A stretch of 13,215 bases of DNA from an uncultured Treponema sp. (lineage in GTDB: Bacteria; Spirochaetota; Spirochaetia; Treponematales; Treponemataceae). Both the position numbers and the translations under genes were made by a program. Position 1 is the first letter of the stretch, and the number at the start of each line of letters is the position of its first letter. The DNA lies in contig CALBGU010000143.1 of NCBI GenBank assembly GCA_937893155.1, positions 1-13,215 on the forward strand. Reading direction: 5' to 3'. Shown piece after piece: positions 1 to 6,870 of the stretch. Under the pieces are notes generated by a model. The model worked only from the letters and a program-made list of their open reading frames with translations. It ran no database searches and had not been told where the DNA came from.

Positions 1-1260
1 GGTACAGTATTACAAGTAGGCTTTATTAATGATCCTAAAAAAAAAGTTTATGCCATAAAAAAATTAGATATATTATCTTTAATATCTTTTAATAGATTAT
101 ATCAAGCATATTTAGAAAATGAAGTTTTATCAGAAATAGATTGTCCTTATATAGTTAAAGTATATGGTGCTTTTGAAGCAGATGAAAAAATTCATATAAT
201 AATGGATTATATGCCCAAAGGAGATTTAGCTTATTTTATAAAAGCAAATTATCCTTTAAGACAAGATTTAATTAAATTTTATTCAGCTGAATTGGTTTGT
301 TTTTTTGAATATATGCAAAAAATGAGATTAATACATAGAGATTTAAAACCGCAAAATATTATGATAGATAATGATATTAAAGGTGTAAAAAATGTAGTAA
401 ATCCTGATGCAGATGAAGAAGACAGTGAAGAAGAAGAGGAAGATGATAAAGAAAATAATAATAAAAATAAGACAAAATCACGAAATCAAAGAAGTATGAC
501 TTTTGTAGGAACAGCGGAATATATATCACCAGAAGTAATAGGAGATAAGCCTGCTGATTTTGGTACTGATATATGGGCTTTTGGAGTTATGCTATATCAA
601 ATGATATTTAATACAACACCTTTTAAGGATCAATCGGCATATTTAACTTTTAGAAAAATAGAAAGTGCTAAAGTGAATTATCCTACAGATTCAAATAATA
701 TTTCAGAAGAAGCAAAAGATTTACTTAATAAAATATTTGTGGTAGATCCAAAAAAGAGATTAGGAGGTGGAGATATAGGAACACAATATGATATAAATCA
801 TTTAAAAAATCATAAATATTTTAAGGGTATAAAATGGAACAATTTAAAAAATATGTCTCCTCCTGGATTTAATACTTATAAATTTTATGAGAATAAAAGA
901 AAATCAATATATCAAAAAAAAGGGAATAATATAAATAATAATGAAAATGATGGTTATAAAATATTTGATGATAAAAGTAAATCAAAAGATATTAAAGTAA
1001 TAAAAGAAGGTTATATAAATAAACAAAGTTTTTGGTTTCATTATGTAAAAAGATATATTGCATTAGATACAACTCCAAGAATAGTTGTAACAAATATGGA
1101 TGAAAATGGAAAAAAGAAGGTTATATCATTAAATAAAAGATGCAAAGTAAGTATAGTTAAAGATAATTGTTTTGAATTAAGAACACCAGAAAAAAATTAT
1201 AAATTTAAAGGTCTTTCAAATGATGGTAATGATTGGGCTGGGATTATTAGTGATATAATA
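1..1260 (+). CDS. PDK1-like eukaryotic AGC protein kinase with PH domain (fragment)
   Basis: Open from base 1, so the N-terminus (including the start of the glycine loop) is cut off; the right end is a chimeric join. Seen in residues counted from base 1: the ATP-binding Lys in YAIKKLD (K20), the alphaC Glu in LENEVLSEI (about E39), the catalytic loop HRDLKPQN (112-119, D114), an acidic and Asn/Lys-rich insert (about 136-160), the activation segment TFVGTAEYISPE (167-178, T167 matching the Ser autophosphorylated in PDK1), the DIWAFG helix, then a PH domain (about 334-418). Kinase plus C-terminal PH with FVGTAxYxSPE is the arrangement of 3-phosphoinositide-dependent kinase 1, which phosphorylates other AGC kinases at membranes. 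The DFG motif expected after residue 119 is absent. AT-rich codons and low-complexity inserts suggest an anaerobic fungus or AT-rich protist; which one is inference. No introns are apparent. Confidence 0.82.
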
Positions 1261-1281
1261 GAAGAATATGGAGTAGAAAAA
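1255..1281. other. Chimeric junction 1 (eukaryotic kinase to bacterial IleRS)
   Basis: Upstream of about 1255 the reading frame is the end of a PH domain (the Trp of NDWAGII lies in the last PH helix). Downstream of about 1264 it matches the Clostridia-type isoleucyl-tRNA synthetase segment EEYGVEKFVKECKESVF. Codons ATA GAA GAA TAT GGA are plausible for both sources, so the join cannot be placed more exactly. The frame is kept. Base composition rises modestly across it. Confidence 0.7.
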
Positions 1282-1893
1282 TTCGTAAAAGAATGTAAAG
1301 AAAGCGTTTTTACCTATGTTAGCGAATGGGAAAAGATGACAGACAAAGTAGGCTTTTGGGTAGATATGGAAAATCCATATGTAACATATCATAATGACTA
1401 CATTGAGTCTGTATGGTGGGCATTAAAACAAATGTGGGAAAAAGGACTTTTATATGAAGGACATAAAGTTATGCCATATTGTCCAAGATGCGGAACAGCT
1501 CTTTCTTCTCATGAAGTAGCTCAAGGTTATAAAGATGTAAAAGACTTAACATGTATTGCTAAATTTAAGGTTCTAGATGAAGACAAATACATTTTAGCTT
1601 GGACAACAACACCATGGACATTACCATCAAACGTTGCACTATGCGTTAATCCAAAAGAAACGTATGTAAAGGTTAAATCTTCAGATGGTAAAAATTATAT
1701 TTTAGCAGAAGCATTATTATCAAGTGTTATAGAAGGTGAATTTGAAGTTACAAATAGATGGTCTGGAGAAGAGCTAATTGGTGTTGAATATGAGCCATTA
1801 TATAATTTTGCGAATCCAGATAAAAAAGCTTGGTACGTAGTTGCAGATGGATATGTAACATTAACTGATGGTACTGGTGTAGTTCATATTGCT
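1264..1893 (+). CDS. ileS: Isoleucyl-tRNA synthetase internal fragment
   Basis: About 210 residues from the interior of a class I isoleucyl-tRNA synthetase, which charges tRNA-Ile with isoleucine and edits misactivated valine. Seen: the segment before and into the CP1 editing insertion, with GFWVDMENPYVTYHNDYIES, a CPRCGTALSSHEV block with two Cys, and WTTTPWTLPSN, the threonine-rich editing-site motif. It continues to DGTGVVHIA, where a complete enzyme would run on into a PAFGEDD-like segment; instead the sequence switches to ribosomal protein L1. Neither the HIGH nor the KMSKS signature is present, because both lie outside this piece. A whole enzyme is about 1000 residues, so this is about one fifth. 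Composition (about one third G+C in a sampled line) lies between the kinase and the spirochaete genes. The sequence type resembles low-GC Clostridia; that assignment is inference. It has no start or stop of its own. Confidence 0.85.
1873..1893. other. Chimeric junction 2 (IleRS to L1), shared 21-base stretch
   Basis: The codons for T-G-V-V-H-I-A fit both neighbours: IleRS has TGVVHIA before PAFGED, and L1 has TGxVHxAVGK near its C-terminal third. The two proteins therefore share seven codons in the same phase here, which keeps the frame open. A 21-base match is the size of a short assembly k-mer. Confidence 0.8.
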
Positions 1894-2064
1894 GTAGGAA
1901 AAGTTTCTATGGATGCTGAAAAAACAGCTGAGAACGTGAATACTTTCCTTGCTGAGCTGAACCGCAAAAAGCCTGTTGATGCAAAGGCTGATTTTGTTCG
2001 CAGCATCTCAGTTAGTTCTTCTATGGGTCCAGGAGTCTGGATCGAGAACCAGGAGGAAGCATAA
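1873..2064 (+). CDS. rplA: 50S ribosomal protein L1, C-terminal fragment
   Basis: The last ~63 residues of ribosomal protein L1, which forms the mobile L1 stalk of the large subunit, helps release E-site tRNA, and in many bacteria represses its own operon by binding mRNA. Seen: TGVVHIAVGKVSMDAEKTAEN, then a helix with KKPVDAKADF, then the near-universal SVSSSMGPGV signature and a short acidic tail (IENQEEA). A complete L1 is about 230 residues; the first ~165 are missing because the contig switches to an unrelated sequence at 1873-1893. The stop TAA (2062-2064) overlaps the rplJ ATG by one base, the tight L1-L10 coupling common in this operon. Upstream rplK, nusG and secE would be expected on the true chromosome but are not in this window. 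Confidence 0.9.
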   Translation, partial: TGVVHIAVGKVSMDAEKTAENVNTFLAELNRKKPVDAKADFVRSISVSSSMGPGVWIENQEEA

Positions 2065-2594
2065 TGGCAATTATGGCTCATAAAGTGCAGCCTGCAAAGA
2101 CAGCTGCTATCGCTAGTGCTAAAGAGACACTTCAGGGATATACAAACTTCATTTTCGTAAACTATCGCGGAATGACTGTTGAGCAGATTACAAAACTCAG
2201 AAAGCAGCTTCGCGAGAAAGATGCACAGATTAAAGTTATCAAGAATAACTTTGCTCGCATTGCATTCAGCGAAATGAATATTGATTCTGTTGCAGAATAT
2301 CTTTCTGGACCTACTGCGATTACGATGGTTAAGGAAGATGCAAACGAATCTGCAAAGATTTTGTTTGACTTCGCAAAAGAAGCTCCTGCTCTTGAAGTGA
2401 AAGGTGCTTACGTTGAGAATGAGCTTTTGGATGCTGCTAAGATTGAAGCACTTTCAAAGATTCCTGGACGCAAGCAGCTCATTGCAATGCTCATGGGAGC
2501 AATCAATGGTCCTGCACGCCAGCTTGCTGCTACATTGCAGGCTTACGTGGAGAAAAAGCAGGCTGAAGGTGGCTCTGCTCCTGCTGCTGAGTAA
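2064..2594 (+). CDS. rplJ: 50S ribosomal protein L10
   Basis: L10 anchors the L7/L12 dimers to the large subunit and forms the base of the stalk that recruits translation GTPases; with L12 it represses its own mRNA in studied bacteria. The 176 residues match the usual length. Seen: an N-terminal globular domain with FIFVNYRGMTVEQ, the conserved KVIKNNFARIA and GPTAI motifs, and a C-terminal Ala-rich helical tail (about residues 140-176) of the kind that binds L12. The start at 2064 is chosen because AGGAGG at 2051-2056 lies seven bases before it; a second ATG at 2073 is too far from that site. The gene overlaps the L1 stop by one base, so translation is probably coupled. Confidence 0.96.
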   Translation: MAIMAHKVQPAKTAAIASAKETLQGYTNFIFVNYRGMTVEQITKLRKQLREKDAQIKVIKNNFARIAFSEMNIDSVAEYLSGPTAITMVKEDANESAKILFDFAKEAPALEVKGAYVENELLDAAKIEALSKIPGRKQLIAMLMGAINGPARQLAATLQAYVEKKQAEGGSAPAAE

Positions 2595-2599
2595 GCGGC

Positions 2600-2617
2600 A
2601 AAACGCAAATGCGTTTT
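2600..2617 (+). promoter_or_regulatory. Hairpin 1 directly after rplJ
   Basis: Perfect inverted repeat AAAACGCA...TGCGTTTT five bases after the rplJ stop. It folds as seven pairs with a four-base loop (AAAT). The downstream arm ends in TTTT but no longer T tract follows, so it is at best a weak terminator or a processing or stabilising hairpin. Confidence 0.5.
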
Positions 2618-2618
2618 A

Positions 2619-2659
2619 GCACGGTCAGGCTTCATTTCAAGGTTGTCTACTGTCCGTGC
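2619..2659 (+). promoter_or_regulatory. Hairpin 2 in the rplJ-rplL gap
   Basis: GCACGG-T-CAG (2619-2628) pairs with CTG-T-CCGTGC (2650-2659): nine pairs with one T-T mismatch and a 21-base loop. It starts one base after hairpin 1. No T tract follows, so termination is unlikely. Confidence 0.45.
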
Positions 2660-2669
2660 ATAACATAAC

Positions 2670-2709
2670 GTGCTTGAGAAAAATAGGATAGTTTGTCCTT
2701 TTTAAGCAC
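2670..2709 (+). promoter_or_regulatory. Hairpin 3 in the rplJ-rplL gap
   Basis: GTGCTT (2670-2675) pairs with AAGCAC (2704-2709); inside, AAAAA and AGGA pair with TCC and TTTTT across a GAG bulge and one unpaired T. This gives about 14 pairs and a loop of about seven bases. Its T run is inside the stem, not after it. Confidence 0.45.
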
Positions 2710-2718
2710 ATAATTCTA

Positions 2719-2735
2719 CAGTTGAAAATCAACTG
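2719..2735 (+). promoter_or_regulatory. Hairpin 4 before the rplL ribosome binding site
   Basis: Perfect seven-base stem CAGTTGA...TCAACTG with loop AAA. It ends 12 bases before GGAG (2748-2751), the rplL ribosome binding site, so it leaves that site free. The core AGTTGA...TCAACT recurs in the hairpin just after rplL (3153-3182). Confidence 0.5.
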
Positions 2736-2759
2736 CTTATATCTTTTGGAGAAGATAAT

Positions 2760-3131
2760 ATGACAAACGAAGAGATTCTTGACGCAATCGCTAATCTTAC
2801 TGTTCAGCAGGCTGCTGACCTCGTAAAAGCTATGGAGGAGAAGTTCGGTGTAACTGCTGCTGCTCCTGTTGCTGTTGCTGTTGCTGGCGGTGCTGCAGGT
2901 GGTGCTGCTGAAGAGCAGACAGAGTTCACTGTTACTCTCGAGTCTGTTGATGCTGCAAAGAAGATTGCTGTTATCAAGGCAGTTCGCGTTATCACAGGTC
3001 TCGGACTTGGTGAAGCAAAGGCTCTTGTTGAGGGTGCACCAAAGGTTCTCAAAGAGGGCGTTTCTAAGGCTGATGCAGACAAGATTATTGCTGACATCGA
3101 AGCTGCTGGCGGAAAGGCAAGCAAGAAATAA
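2760..3131 (+). CDS. rplL: 50S ribosomal protein L7/L12
   Basis: L7/L12 is the multi-copy stalk protein that recruits and stimulates EF-G, EF-Tu and other translation GTPases. The 123 residues are the usual size. Seen: an N-terminal dimerisation and L10-binding helix region (about 1-33, VQQAADLVKAMEEKFGV), an Ala/Gly/Val-rich flexible hinge (about 35-52), and the C-terminal domain with EFTVTLESVDAAKKIAVIK, GLGLGEAKALVEGAPKVLKEG and the final helix ending in KKASKK-like basic residues. The ribosome binding site GGAGAAG (2748-2754) is eight bases from the ATG. It is separated from rplJ by a 165-base hairpin-rich gap, which fits separate control, since cells need more L12 than L10. The codons are GCT/GTT-rich and unlike the AT-rich left end of the window. 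Confidence 0.97.
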   Translation: MTNEEILDAIANLTVQQAADLVKAMEEKFGVTAAAPVAVAVAGGAAGGAAEEQTEFTVTLESVDAAKKIAVIKAVRVITGLGLGEAKALVEGAPKVLKEGVSKADADKIIADIEAAGGKASKK

Positions 3132-3152
3132 GTTTATTTCATATTGCAATTG

Positions 3153-3187
3153 AAGTTGATTATCAGTATAATTACTCAACTTTTTTC
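3153..3187 (+). terminator. Terminator-like attenuator between rplL and rpoB
   Basis: AAGTTGA (3153-3159) pairs with TCAACTT (3176-3182), and TTAT (3160-3163) continues the stem with ATAA (3168-3171) around loop CAGT, with a four-base bulge. The downstream arm runs into TTTTTTCTT. The stem is AT-rich, so partial termination is more likely than a full stop. In E. coli a partial terminator lies at the equivalent place and lowers rpoBC output relative to the ribosomal genes. Confidence 0.55.
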
Positions 3188-3197
3188 TTAAATAAAT

Positions 3198-3228
3198 GCT
3201 TCTGGGGAGTTTTATACTCCTTAGAGGC
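3198..3228 (+). promoter_or_regulatory. 13-bp hairpin between rplL and rpoB, possible RNase III site
   Basis: Bases 3198-3210 pair without a break with 3216-3228 around the loop TTTAT; three of the 13 pairs are G-T wobbles. Only TTT follows, so a terminator role is weak. Its position just after an attenuator matches the RNase III processing hairpin known between rplL and rpoB in E. coli; that function here is inference from position. Confidence 0.5.
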
Positions 3229-3248
3229 TTTATGTGTCTATAAGTAAT

Positions 3249-3276
3249 TTGTGCGTAGGTTTCTGTGCTGTATACA
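3249..3276 (+). promoter_or_regulatory. Possible promoter upstream of rpoB
   Basis: TTGTGC (3249-3254), a 16-base spacer and TATACA (3271-3276) resemble sigma70 -35 and -10 boxes; CATAAT overlaps just downstream. It would give rpoBC an internal start after the attenuator. The match is moderate and such boxes occur by chance in AT-rich gaps. Confidence 0.3.
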
Positions 3277-3299
3277 TAATCAAGACAAGTTTTGCCGTG

Positions 3300-3335
3300 A
3301 AATGTATATGTAGCAGGTTCTGATGCAATACATTT
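3300..3335 (+). promoter_or_regulatory. Inverted repeat before the rpoB ribosome binding site
   Basis: AAATGTAT (3300-3307) pairs with ATACATTT (3328-3335), with a 20-base loop that has short inner complementarity (GCA/TGC). The stem ends two bases before AGGGGG (3338-3343), the rpoB ribosome binding site, so folding could affect ribosome access. Confidence 0.35.
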
Positions 3336-3348
3336 TTAGGGGGATTTG

Positions 3349-6300
3349 ATGTTCGCAAAAAGTCGGACTATCAATCGAAAGTATTTGGGAAAGAATATTA
3401 AACCGTTTATGGAAATCCCAAATCTTATCGACATCCAGCTTTCTTCTTATGAAAGTTTTATTCAGAAGGACAGGCTCGAAAAAGGAGAAAAACTTCTTGA
3501 CCAAGGGCTTGAGAATGTTTTCCGCACGACTTTCCCTATTGAAAGTCCGAACGGGGATATGGTTCTTGAATATGATTCATACGAATTAGATGAGGCAAAC
3601 ATCAAGTTTACAGAGCTTGAGTGCAAAGAAAAAGGGCAGACGTATGCCATTCCGCTCAAAGCTAACATCAGGCTTGTCTTTAAAGATGGCGACATTTTAA
3701 AGAAGAATATTTACATGGGCGACATTCCGCTTATGACCGACCGCGGTACATTTATCATTAACGGTGCGGAACGTGTTGTCGTCAGCCAGATTCACCGCTC
3801 TCCTGGTGTTATTTTCCAGAGAGAGAAAAACGTGTATTCAAGCCGTATCATTCCATATCGCGGTTCTTGGCTTGAATTTGAAATTGACCAGAAGAAAGAC
3901 CTCATTTATGCAAAAATTGACCGCAAGAAGAAAATTCTTGGTACAATCTTTTTGCGTGCTTTAGGCTATAGTTCTCGCGAAGAGATTATTTCTTGTTTCT
4001 ACGATACCGAGAATATCTCTGTTTCTGATAGTGCTGAAAGCCGCGAATTGCTTCTTGACAAAGTGCTTGCAAAGGCTGTGTTTGTCAATGAGGACGGGGA
4101 AGAGAAAAAATTGTTCCCTGCTGGTACAAAATTGCATCCTCACGTTATTGATGATTTGATTGCGAACAAAATCAAAGAAATCAATGTAATTGATTTTAAG
4201 AAAGGTAGCTCTCTTGACAGTGAAATGATTATCAACTGTTTTGAGCGTGAGGAAATTCGCTATGTAAAAGAAGGTGCGGAATCTGAAGAGCCGACCAGAG
4301 AAGATTCTTTGGCTGCGGTTTACTCTGTTTTGCAGCCGGGCGAGCCGATTACGGTTGATGCGGCGGCAAAAGATTTGGAGAATATGTTCTTTAGCATTCG
4401 CCGCTACGATTTGGGGCGCGTTGGTCGCTATAAGCTCAACAAAAAATTTGCCTATCCAGAGCCGTTGGAATCTTTCACGCTCGAAAAATCTGATATTATC
4501 CAGACGATGAAGTATCTCATTAAGGTGTACATCGGTGTTGAAAGAACTGACGACATCGACCACCTTGGTAATCGTCGCGTTCGCTCGGTTGGCGAGCTTT
4601 TGACAAATCAGCTCAAGAGTGCTTTTGCGCGTGTGGAGCGTGTTGCAAAAGAGCGTATGAGTATGAAAGAAACCGAGACGATTAAGCCTCAGGATTTGAT
4701 TTCGATTAAGCCGATTGTTGGCGCGGTCAAAGAGTTCTTCGGTTCAAGCCAGCTGTCTCAGTTCATGGATCAGATTAACCCGCTTGCTGAGCTTACTCAC
4801 AAACGACGTTTGAGCGCTTTGGGTACGGGTGGTTTGAACCGCGACCGTGCAGGCTTTGAGGTTCGTGATGTTCACTATACGCATTATGGTCGTATGTGCC
4901 CGATTGAAACGCCGGAAGGTCCGAATATTGGTTTGATTCTATCGCTAGCTATTTACACTCGTATCAATGAATACGGATTCCTTGAAGAGCCGTATCGCAA
5001 AGTTGTTGACGGAAAAGCGACTGACGAAGTTGAGTATATGACAGCTATGGACGAGGATAAATATACAGTCGGTCAGGTTACGGAAGATATGACGGAAGAC
5101 GGCGAGTTCACGACGGAACTTGTTTCTTGTCGCTACCGTGATGACTACTCTGCTCGTAGCCCGAAAGATATTCAGTATATGGATGTTTCTCCTCGTCAGG
5201 TTATTTCGGTTTCTGCTTCTCTCGTTCCGTTCCTTGAACACGATGATGCTAACCGTGCGTTGATGGGCTGTAACATGCAGCGTCAGGGCGTTCCGTTGCT
5301 TTTCCCAGAGCCGCCGTATGTCGGTACAGGTATGGAAGCAAAGGCTGCGTACGATTCTGGTGTTTTGGTCAAGGCAAAGCATGCTGGTGAAGTTTCTTGG
5401 GTAACAAGCCAGATGATTAAAATTCGCCGCGATGATAATGGCAAAGAAGATGAATATCCGCTTTTGAAGTATCAGCGAACGAATAATGATACTTGCAACC
5501 ATCAGAGACCGGTGGTTGAAGTGGGAACGCACGTTGAAAAGGGCGATGTTCTTGCGGACGGTCCTGCAACATTCAACGGCGAGCTTTCTCTTGGTCGCAA
5601 TTTGCTTGTTGGCTTCGTTCCGTGGAATGGCTACAACTATGAGGACGCTGTTTTAATCAGTCAGAGAGTCGTCAAAGAAGATATGTACACTTCAATTCAT
5701 ATCAAAGAATTCTCTACTGAAATCCGTGAAACAAAGCTTGGTCCTGAAAAGCTCACGCGCGATGTGCCAAACACCGCAGAAAAGGCGCTTGCAAACCTTG
5801 ACGCTGACGGCATTATCCGTGAAGGCGCAAAGGTAAAGAGCGGCGATATTCTTGTCGGAAAAGTAACGCCGAAGAGCGAGACGGAAACAACTCCAGAGTT
5901 TAAGTTGCTCAATTCAATCTTTGGTGAAAAGGCAAAAGAAGTCCGCGATTCTTCTCTGCGCGTGCCGCACGGTGTCGAGGGCGTTGTGCTCCGTATTGAG
6001 CGCTTGAAGAGAGACCTTGGCGATGATTTGAACCCGGGCGTTGAAGAGCAGATAAAGGTTCTTATTGCGAATAAGCGAAAACTCCGCGAAGGCGATAAGA
6101 TGGCAGGACGGCACGGAAACAAGGGTGTTGTTGCGCGCATTTTGCCAGAAGAGGATATGCCATATCTCGAAGACGGTACACCGCTCGATGTTTGTTTGAA
6201 TCCGCTTGGTGTTCCTTCTCGTATGAACATTGGGCAGATTATGGAAAGTGAACTTGGTATTGCTGGACGCTATTTGAACCAGTATTACGAATCACCTGCA

Positions 6301-6870
6301 TTCCAGACTCCAAGTCAGGAAGTTATCGCAGAAGAGCTTAAGAAAGCGGGATTGAGCCCGGATTGTAAGCAGATTGTACGCGACGGTCGCACGGGTGAGC
6401 CGTTTGTGAACCCAATCTTTGTTGGTGTTATCTACTTCTTGAAGTTGCACCACTTGGTTGATGATAAAATGCACGCTCGTTCAACAGGTCCGTATGCAAT
6501 GGTTACACAGCAGCCGTTGGGCGGTAAAGCGCAGTTTGGTGGTCAGCGCCTTGGAGAAATGGAGGTTTGGGCACTCGAGGCTTATGGTGCTGCAAACACA
6601 TTGCAGGAGATGATGACAATCAAGTCTGATGATATGAACGGACGCTCTAAGATTTATGAATCTATCGTGAAGGGCGACCCGACCGCTCCTATCGGTGTGC
6701 CGGAGTCATTCAACGTTATGGTTCAGGAACTTCGTGCGCTTGCTCTTGATTTCACGATTTACGATGACAAGGACAAGCAGATTGCATTGACCGAGCGCGA
6801 CCAAGAGCTTATCGACAGAGCTTCTGGTGGTGCTGCTGATTTTGAGAAGAAGGAGAATATGAATGCGTGA
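3349..6870 (+). CDS. rpoB: DNA-directed RNA polymerase subunit beta
   Basis: The beta subunit forms one pincer of RNA polymerase and, with beta', the active centre; it is the rifampicin target. The 1173 residues are close to treponemal RpoB. Seen: the N-terminal lobe with NGAERVVVSQIHRSPGV (from residue 138), the rifampicin region at 465-495 (GSSQLSQFMDQ, then LTHKRRLSALG), PIETPEGPNIG, GYNYEDAVLIS (from 761), GDKMAGRHGNKG (from 915), and the C-terminal HARSTGPY...GGQRLGEMEVWALEAYGA (from 1042). ATG 3349 is preferred over TTG 3346 because AGGGGG (3338-3343) is five bases before ATG but only two before TTG. The residue equivalent to E. coli S531 is Ser489; the one equivalent to P535 is Thr493. 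The last eight bases overlap rpoC, so the two chains are probably made in step. Confidence 0.98.
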   Translation: MFAKSRTINRKYLGKNIKPFMEIPNLIDIQLSSYESFIQKDRLEKGEKLLDQGLENVFRTTFPIESPNGDMVLEYDSYELDEANIKFTELECKEKGQTYAIPLKANIRLVFKDGDILKKNIYMGDIPLMTDRGTFIINGAERVVVSQIHRSPGVIFQREKNVYSSRIIPYRGSWLEFEIDQKKDLIYAKIDRKKKILGTIFLRALGYSSREEIISCFYDTENISVSDSAESRELLLDKVLAKAVFVNEDGEEKKLFPAGTKLHPHVIDDLIANKIKEINVIDFKKGSSLDSEMIINCFEREEIRYVKEGAESEEPTREDSLAAVYSVLQPGEPITVDAAAKDLENMFFSIRRYDLGRVGRYKLNKKFAYPEPLESFTLEKSDIIQTMKYLIKVYIGVERTDDIDHLGNRRVRSVGELLTNQLKSAFARVERVAKERMSMKETETIKPQDLISIKPIVGAVKEFFGSSQLSQFMDQINPLAELTHKRRLSALGTGGLNRDRAGFEVRDVHYTHYGRMCPIETPEGPNIGLILSLAIYTRINEYGFLEEPYRKVVDGKATDEVEYMTAMDEDKYTVGQVTEDMTEDGEFTTELVSCRYRDDYSARSPKDIQYMDVSPRQVISVSASLVPFLEHDDANRALMGCNMQRQGVPLLFPEPPYVGTGMEAKAAYDSGVLVKAKHAGEVSWVTSQMIKIRRDDNGKEDEYPLLKYQRTNNDTCNHQRPVVEVGTHVEKGDVLADGPATFNGELSLGRNLLVGFVPWNGYNYEDAVLISQRVVKEDMYTSIHIKEFSTEIRETKLGPEKLTRDVPNTAEKALANLDADGIIREGAKVKSGDILVGKVTPKSETETTPEFKLLNSIFGEKAKEVRDSSLRVPHGVEGVVLRIERLKRDLGDDLNPGVEEQIKVLIANKRKLREGDKMAGRHGNKGVVARILPEEDMPYLEDGTPLDVCLNPLGVPSRMNIGQIMESELGIAGRYLNQYYESPAFQTPSQEVIAEELKKAGLSPDCKQIVRDGRTGEPFVNPIFVGVIYFLKLHHLVDDKMHARSTGPYAMVTQQPLGGKAQFGGQRLGEMEVWALEAYGAANTLQEMMTIKSDDMNGRSKIYESIVKGDPTAPIGVPESFNVMVQELRALALDFTIYDDKDKQIALTERDQELIDRASGGAADFEKKENMNA

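Noticed and set aside
556..564. ADFGT as the kinase DFG motif
   Set aside because: It lies after the SPE motif, next to DIWAFG, in the place of the F helix; it is a chance DFG and not the magnesium-binding motif.
202..2064. A real kinase-synthetase-L1 fusion protein
   Set aside because: The three parts come from different kinds of organism, none is a complete domain set, and the joins sit at short shared stretches; a chimera explains this better.
2600..2617. Full terminator after rplJ
   Set aside because: The stem ends in TTTT that is part of the stem and no T tract follows, so efficient termination is unlikely.
2804..3124. Antisense reading frame opposite rplL
   Set aside because: It mirrors the Ala- and Val-rich codons of rplL, has no ribosome binding site and no recognisable motif.
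3346..3348. TTG as the rpoB start
   Set aside because: It is only two bases from the ribosome binding site; the ATG at 3349 has usable spacing.
3961..4563. Long minus-strand frames opposite rpoB and rpoC (also 4945-5532 and 10255-11049)
   Set aside because: They are open because of the codon bias of the plus-strand genes; no motifs or start signals support them.
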